From assembly GCA_963693305.1 (NCBI GenBank), contig OY855906.1, positions 9,857,602-9,921,601 on the forward strand: a DNA stretch of 64,000 nt. Reading direction: 5' to 3'. The notes under the pieces were generated by a model. That model had not been told where the DNA came from. It ran no database searches and saw nothing but the letters and a program-made list of their open reading frames with translations. The position numbers and the translations under genes are program-made. Of this stretch, positions 58,136 to 64,000 are shown piece by piece (the stretch's first letter is position 1; each line of letters opens with the position of its first letter). The stretch is from Meandrina meandrites. Taxonomy: Eukaryota; Cnidaria; Anthozoa; Scleractinia; Meandrinidae.

Positions 58136-61100
58136 GCCTTGAGAGGACTGCCTACATGATCACAGTACCTCCCGCGTCAGGTAAGTATGCCGTTTTTGAA
58201 GTCGAAAACGCTTATGAATCGCTGTTCAACTTGTATCATTGTGGTTTGCGATACTCGAGACACCTCAAAACGTTTGGACGTCGTAAGACGAATTCAGCCA
58301 ATCAGCTTTCACTTAGTACGCAGCCGCATAACGATTTTCTTTGTCTGGAAACACAGGTGGTTAAGTTATATTAATTTCTTTGTTATGACAAAATCACTTA
58401 GGAAAACCACTGGGCTAAAACTAATTATTCAAACTAAGCAAAATTTCACTTGAATTTACAGTAGCGAGCAAGAGTCGTGTCGTGACTAGAAGTATGCGCA
58501 ATACATTTAAATACAAAGAAGTCAAAGTTACGTCAGGTTAACTAAACACTAAATAATTTTTCCCTGCTCAGCGGCACCCTGATATTACCGCATTTGCTAA
58601 ACACATGATTTAGTCTTTCCTTTAAACGTCGCTCCGACGAAGCAAATTCAACAGAAAAATAGTCCTCATTTTCTTCTGCTGACTTTTAAGCTCCCGTAAA
58701 ATCTGTTCGATAAGCCAGGCCGGCGCTCAGATTCGCAAGAAATCTCCAGCCAGTGTTTTTGACTTTCTAGGCGGCAGCAGCAACGGCTCAAACGACTTCA
58801 CCATCACGATGACCTTACACACTCGACAGTCGAAACGAGACATCAAGTATTTAAACACACAGGACAATTTCGCCAATGGGAAATCAACACGGACGAAATG
58901 ATTACAAAGCTGACACGATCACTGTGACTACCAGAAAGCCATTTTGAAAATCACAGCGCAACTTAAAGGGAAAAACGTGCTAGTCTTTTAAAACAGTAAA
59001 ATTCTTGCTGGGATCCTTTGCTGCCAGATAACGCTTTTCACGAAAAATGCTTGCCAATGGAAGACGAGTTTTTGGTTCATCGACAACCCGCATCACATAG
59101 CCACAAATAATGTAAGAAAACTGAAAGACAACAACGCCGGACAGAGGTTTTCTGTTCTAGTAATTTGTAGTCTATATTACGGTCGACCCGGAACAAGCGA
59201 GATGTCCGTCTGTCTTCAGTACAGTAGCCGTCACTTTTGTGTCACGCAACGACTCATCGCGAGGAGATAGTTATATCAGAGTTTAAAAACATTATTGAGG
59301 AAAGGAGTGCTGCACAAGAAATTGCTTAGTGAGTGGGATGCCGTCTTCACTTGAAAGCCTATGTACGATTTCAAACTTCTTCTACAGCAAAAAAAATATT
59401 ATTTCAAAACCGATACGTTCGGCGATCGGGGGGTCCGAGAATGAACTTCAGATATTTTTTTAGTAGTTTTTTTTGGGGGGTTGCACATTTTGGTTTCGTC
59501 GAGTGAAAAGAGGAAAGGTCATACACGTTAAAGTCGTAAAAAAATATAAAATCGAATAAATAGGAATTCGCGCGGTTGAATCGTTTGGGTATCCAAAATG
59601 CGCATGCGCAATTGTAGGAATAATTACATTAATTGCCCCACATGTTTTGTCGAATCACGTTCAACATACTGTTAATCTTCGCCTTTCCTATCAACTCTGG
59701 TTTTCCTTCAACACGCATAAATCTTTCGCCTTTTACTAAAGATTTCCGTGGAGGAGAACAACTGAATGAGTCTATAGACTAATTTTTTGTCGCCCTGCCT
59801 TTCGGCGGGGCTCCCAATAAATGCAGGAGAGAATAAAATATACTTTTCCATGGTATGTCACGTAAGTGTAAAGCTTCGATGTTTTCGGCGAGTCTTTGCT
59901 TGTGGCACAATGTCCGAAATCAAATATTACACCTTATACAGTCGAAGCTCTCTTAACAGACACTCTGGTAAGCGGACAGCTCTACTTAATTACGGCCGCC
60001 TTGTTTGAAACCCCGTTTTACCTCCCATACAAACTCTGTATTTTTACATTCTCGTAAGTGGACATTCCCATAAGCGGCCGCGGACACTTTCAGAGATTAC
60101 GACTTAGACTTTTTCTTTGTTTTAAAGCTCCCACAAGCGGACACCCCAAAGAAAATCCTATTAACAACCTCTGTATCTTGTTTTTATCAACTTCACATCG
60201 CTGTTCGTCACAATGATTTTACAGAAATTACAGTACCACATTTCAGTGTTTGTTTTGTCGTAATCCACGTCCAGTTACAATAAGGTATTTATTGTTAGCT
60301 GGGCAAGCTCCTGTAAGCGGCCATCCATCCCCTACACCTCTAGTGGCCGCTTACGAGAACCATTCTCGTAAGCGGCCAGCTCCAGTTACGGACACTTTTT
60401 TCGCGTACTGAGGGTGTCCGCTTACGAGAGCTTCGACTGTATACTGAATGTCTGCTCTGATAAATTGAGAAATCCTTTTATATTGAATGCAGACAGGCAA
60501 TTAAAATACAATAATGAATAAGTGATCTTCATTCATCAAGAAAAGTAGTTAGCAAGCAATACGTTGTGTTATGAACAAGGGGAGTATGGTAGTCATGTTT
60601 GCATTTCACATGTCTCATGAAATGCAGACTCTACATGCTCAAGTGGCTCAGGAACACAGTGTGACAATTTTCATGAAAAGGATAACACAATTATGAAGAT
60701 AACATGATACCAATTTGTATAACAACTTATGTATGATTTCTATCGAGTCAGGTTTGATAATACGTATATTTTTTGTGTTAACTTAGAAAATTTTCTCAGG
60801 TCTGTAAACACGTGCACCTTACTCGCATAGATCTCCTAACACCAATCCATTTTAAGACATGCTAGGTGTGTTGTTAAATTACCTTTCTTGACTTCTTTTT
60901 CATAAGGAGGAAGCCGGCCACTAAAGAAATCGCACAGCATCTCATCCACAACTTTGTCAGGGTTCAGATGGAGCAGCAGTCCTTTCAGAAGGTTCACTAA
61001 GTTCCCATTAAAAGCTATTCTAGGATTGGCTGGTTCCTTGTCTGCTGCATCTTTACCAGTTTTTTGGTCACCATTCTGCTCAACTGGCTCTTCTGTATCA

Positions 61101-62829
61101 GTTTCATCGTGCTAATGGTAAATAAAACAAAACTGTTTATGTTTATTGACTTCATTCGTGATAAGCACTCTGGACACCCCAGGAGGGGTACTCAAAGTAT
61201 ATATGACAGGGGGATCTGACAGAGCTTCATATTGCAAACCCAAACAAATACACAAGCCTGAAATTTTAGACCCAAAAAAATACCTGGCATCAAAATTTCC
61301 AACCCCAAAAAAATACAAGACTTAAATACCTCAATACTGATTAATTCAATTAAGCAGAACTTTCTAATGCATGATTTTGCAACAATAAGCTTATGAAATT
61401 GGTATGTCCGTTATGGTCTCTTCATCCTCCCTTCTGCTCTCATTTACAGACATCTAAAACCCAAAACGAAATGTTTGCTCAGAGATAAGACCCAAAAAAA
61501 TACGCATATTTTTTTAAGACCTAAAAAAATACCTTGCAGATCTCTTGACCCAAAAAAATACCGAGCGTGTAAATTTTCAACCAAAAAAATACGTTGGACC
61601 CCACCGTCATATATACTTCAAGTACTCCCACCCCCCCCCCCCCCCCCCCCCCCCGGCTGGACACGAGGATGTAAATAACAGGCTGAAGGCAGACTTGACT
61701 TTTCTTGAATTTTCCAGCTAATAGACCATGTCTGGCAAAATTTTCCCTCTGTGATCAAAAGTTTGGCTGTTGGAACTCTTAGCTGCATCCTTTGAATTTT
61801 CAAAGAAAATATTCATTTATTATAAGTAATTTTCCTAGGAATTCATGGTTCAATTCCCATCAAATTATGCCAAAGTTTTATCAAGTCTGGCTATACCATC
61901 GGCCTGATGCAATGTCATTAAAAAGAAAAAGAAAAAGAAAAAAAGAAAAACAGTACAAACTGACATGTGGATGGGTTGACATGTCAAGCCACCCTGGAGA
62001 TAGCAGTCTTCATGCCTAACCCATGCAATTGCACATTTGCTTTCTGTCAAGGATGGGGAGTGGGGGTAATGGGTATTGTAAGGAACCACACAATTCACCT
62101 TTAAATTCCAAATAATCACAACACTCAGTGGTTTAATCAGCCTCCTTGCTTTAAGTGGAACAGCAAAAGTCATTGTCTCAACTTATTTTACCTTTTTTCA
62201 TGCTTCTCAATAGGGGGTATATGGATTATTTATAAGTTATGCTCACTGTAAATGATAGATTAAGCGCTGCTACTCAAATAAGTTGTGCACCTTTACCAAA
62301 AATAGTTTAATAATTACTGCTCTCGAATAAGCGCCGCAGCACTAATTTGGGTATTTGTAAATAACCCCCCACTTTTGTTACGGCACTCAGTATAGAGAGA
62401 AATCAAACCGTATTGCTTGAGAAATAAGACCACAACAAACTTGCGAGTTCCAAAGTTTTAATGTAGGGAAACACTTGAAACCTGGTTCATATACAGTTCA
62501 AGGTGCACATATTAATTTTGTCCTTTTTCTAAAAGCACAACTCTGATCTGAGTTCATCACTTCTGCAAAGCACCGCTCTCAAGTAAGCACCGCTCTCAAA
62601 TAAGCACCGCACCTTTAACAGGGAAAATTAAATGAGCGCCATGACGCTTAATCGATCATTTACAGTAGGTATGAAGGTTTATGGAAGATGGGTAAAAATT
62701 ATACCAACCACCCAACTGCCCATGAAAGAAGCAATATTAACAGGCAGTCCTCTTCTGTATTCCACATCACTTTCCATGGCTTTATCTACTGCTTTAGATA
62801 TTGCACTCGTCAGAAAATTGCCCCTGGAA
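56644..62829 (-). CDS. Acidic lysine-rich protein of unknown family, 3' five exons (5' end not found)
   Basis: Minus-strand exons in phase: 62712-62829 (enters in phase 2), 60883-61111, 57825-57982, 57413-57706, 56644-56808; about 320 residues plus stop. Order: helical start (NFLTSAISKAVDKAMESDVEY, then LPVNIASFMGSW), acidic linker HDETDTEEPVEQ, a compact region FNGNLVNLLKGLLLHLNPDK to DMLCDFF-type helix ending RLPPYEKEVKKG, KLLHPDHVRIMIGDL, a long Glu/Asp/Lys tract over about 100 residues, and a C-terminal EYILVLHSVKNDRTS / RFPSRYKDALRQITSERDKF segment ending GLLDVE. The charged tract suggests a nuclear or cytoskeletal scaffold, but I do not recognise the family. Upstream exons were not found in 62830-64000; they may lie beyond the window. 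The donor at 62711 (TGG|GTGGTT) is weak. Confidence 0.75.
56935..57210. mobile_element. MITE rich in TTCCATGAC, copy 2
   Basis: Begins CAGGGCTCGTACTC and ends TTTTCCATGACTAGTACGAACCCTG. Interior matches 21839-22099. It lies in intron 56809-57412, directly followed by a SINE tail fragment (57211-57290, GCAACGGACTAGCATCCC) and a C24 tract (57297-57320). Confidence 0.7.
59939..60439. mobile_element. pogo-like MITE (501 bp) with TA target duplication
   Basis: Ends CAGTCGAAGCTCTCTTAACA and CGCTTACGAGAGCTTCGACTG flanked by TA (59937-59938, 60440-60441). The subterminal unit GTAAGCGGACA/GTAAGCGGCCA recurs at least seven times in both orientations. Starts CAG, inserts at TA: pogo/Tigger-type. Intron 57983-60882; the rest of that intron shows no supportable exon. 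Confidence 0.75.
61180..61654 (-). repeat. Dispersed repeat with GACCCAAAAAAATAC motifs and a C24 tract
   Basis: Inverted copy of the repeat at 6505-6935. GACCCAAAAAAATAC and close variants occur about eight times (61270-61595). It is bounded by TACTCAAAGTATATATGACAGG and CCGTCATATATACTTCAAGTAC, an inverted pair, and closed by 24 C (61631-61654). Intron 61112-62711. Confidence 0.7.
62257..62655. mobile_element. MITE-like element with AAGCGCYGC motifs
   Basis: GATTAAGCGCTGCTACTCAA at the left and GAGCGCCATGACGCTTAATC at the right are partial mirrors. CTCTCAAATAAGCACCGC and CTCTCGAATAAGCGCCGC are repeated inside. It ends about 57 bp before the exon 62712-62829. Confidence 0.5.
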
Positions 62830-63184
62830 CTAAAATGAACATATCATATCTTAGTTTTTGGTTATTGTATTTTACTGATACTAAATATTATATTTTTATA
62901 CATTTTAAATTAGTGGTTCTTGATATTTTACACACATTTTCACTAGGACCAACTTTAGCCATATTAACAACGTAGTTATTGTAAATAACAACTTTCTGTA
63001 ATTACTAGTATTTTTAGTATATAATTTCAATGATGAGGCTGACTAACTATTTTCCCGTATTCCTACACGTATGTTAATTTTATTTCACACCCATAGAAAT
63101 ATTAAATTATTGTTAATAACATCATTAAATTAAATAATGTAAGATGGCAAATTTTTAGCTCAGTAGTGATAAATGAAAGATGGA

Positions 63185-63290
63185 ACGTGTCGTTCCAGAA
63201 AATATCCATACCCCTCCCATGGAAGGCTTTTTGGTTTGAATCCCCCCACCCCTCTGGAGATTCCAGTTTAGCCCTATACCTTCTAGCCTC
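63185..63290. mobile_element. GGAATTTCC foldback MITE, copy 6 (partial)
   Basis: GTTCCAGAAAATATCCATAC, CCCATGGAAGGCTTTTTGGT, TTGAATCCCCCCACCCCTCT and GGAGATTCCAGTTTAGCCC match the family, but the second half is missing. Confidence 0.65.
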
Positions 63291-64000
63291 CGACGCAGAT
63301 GTTCTTTCGGCTCGTCACGCAATCTTTTCTTCCCAACGAACGTCTGCTGAAACGAGCATGTATTTAGATAGGCCAATCACAGTGCACTTCCAAATCTTGG
63401 AAGTGACCTTGAGAGGTGACTTGAGAATTTTGCACGCAAGTACTAGCACAACTTTTAACGAGCGTGTGTCTGTGCGAGATTTAAATTGTTATCAGTTACT
63501 CCTTTCTTGTAGTTCTCCTTTATCCCCACTTGAACTGTGAGAATTGTTTTATTTTTTAAATCGAAGTAACCGCTTGTGTTGTTATGAAAACTTGGTAGTT
63601 GGCGTAGATGAACAGTTGGCGTAGACGAACAGTTCACTGGACAAAAATGGTTATATTTATTTATTTATTTATTTATTTCAACACGCTTTCAATCAGGCCT
63701 GATATGGGCGCAAACTCTTCTGCCAATTAACCACTCAGTCACAGTAAGGATCACAGCAAAACTCCAGAGAAAACAGTCGTTTCCATCAATCATTTGAGTT
63801 TCATCTACACACAAAGCAAGGACTTTGAAGCGCTTTTCATGCATGATTTAGCACCTATAAAGTTATCGCCCCAAGGGAGCTTATGAGCTAGCACGATTGG
63901 CTCTTTAGTCATCTCCACATGATCTCCAGCTGATCTTAAGGAACAAAAGGAAAGGAATATGGTGCTGGTTTCAGCAGACATTCATTGGGGAGATAAAATT
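63291..64000. other. Window end; upstream part of the acidic-protein locus, no exon identified
   Basis: Contains a (TTTA)n run (63656-63676) and no frame that splices convincingly into the exon 62712-62829. It could be an intron of that gene or its promoter. Confidence 0.4.

Overview
The window is eukaryotic nuclear DNA from an animal, most likely an anthozoan cnidarian such as a stony coral. That placement is an inference from the intron-rich genes, the AT-rich sequence and the dense load of small foldback (MITE-like) elements and tRNA-derived SINEs; no sequence search was possible. Coding exons were rebuilt by hand from splice consensus plus continuous reading phase. Six gene models close from start to stop and one runs out of the window.

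Layout. (1) 1-2843: intergenic or 5' non-coding DNA with palindromes and a foldback element. (2) 2844-16273 (+): 11 coding exons for a 710-aa multi-pass membrane protein with a myristoylation-type N-terminus and a possible Mpo1/DUF962-like core. (3) 17718-23114 (-): mitochondrial ATP synthase OSCP subunit, 7 exons, 219 aa, convergent with the first gene. (4) 23115-26569: repeat-rich intergenic DNA. (5) 26570-30300 (-): MRNIP, the MRN-complex interacting protein, 3 exons, 377 aa. (6) 30945-40693 (+): a 447-aa receptor resembling the Frizzled/Smoothened 7TM core without a cysteine-rich domain, 7 exons, divergent from MRNIP across about 0.65 kb. (7) 43818-51968 (-): a short-chain dehydrogenase of the retinol dehydrogenase/WWOX type, 7 exons, 348 aa, with two unusual splice donors. 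(8) 53524-55119 (-): an intronless 531-aa multi-pass membrane protein of unknown family. (9) 56644-62829 (-): the last five exons of an acidic, lysine-rich protein whose 5' end is not resolved.

The genes do not form an operon or an obvious pathway; this is ordinary animal gene-by-gene organisation. Introns and intergenic DNA are filled with short non-autonomous transposons. Several have readable terminal inverted repeats (TIRs) and target-site duplications (TSDs): TA (pogo/Tc1-like), TTA (Harbinger-like), TTAA (piggyBac/Kolobok-like) and about 8 bp (hAT-like). One hAT-like element carries another foldback element inside it. I found no prokaryotic-type system, no CRISPR array, no rRNA gene and no convincing free-standing tRNA gene. 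The most useful leads are the uncharacterised membrane proteins, the CRD-less Frizzled-like receptor, the dehydrogenase exon that lacks a GT donor, and the structured repeat families.
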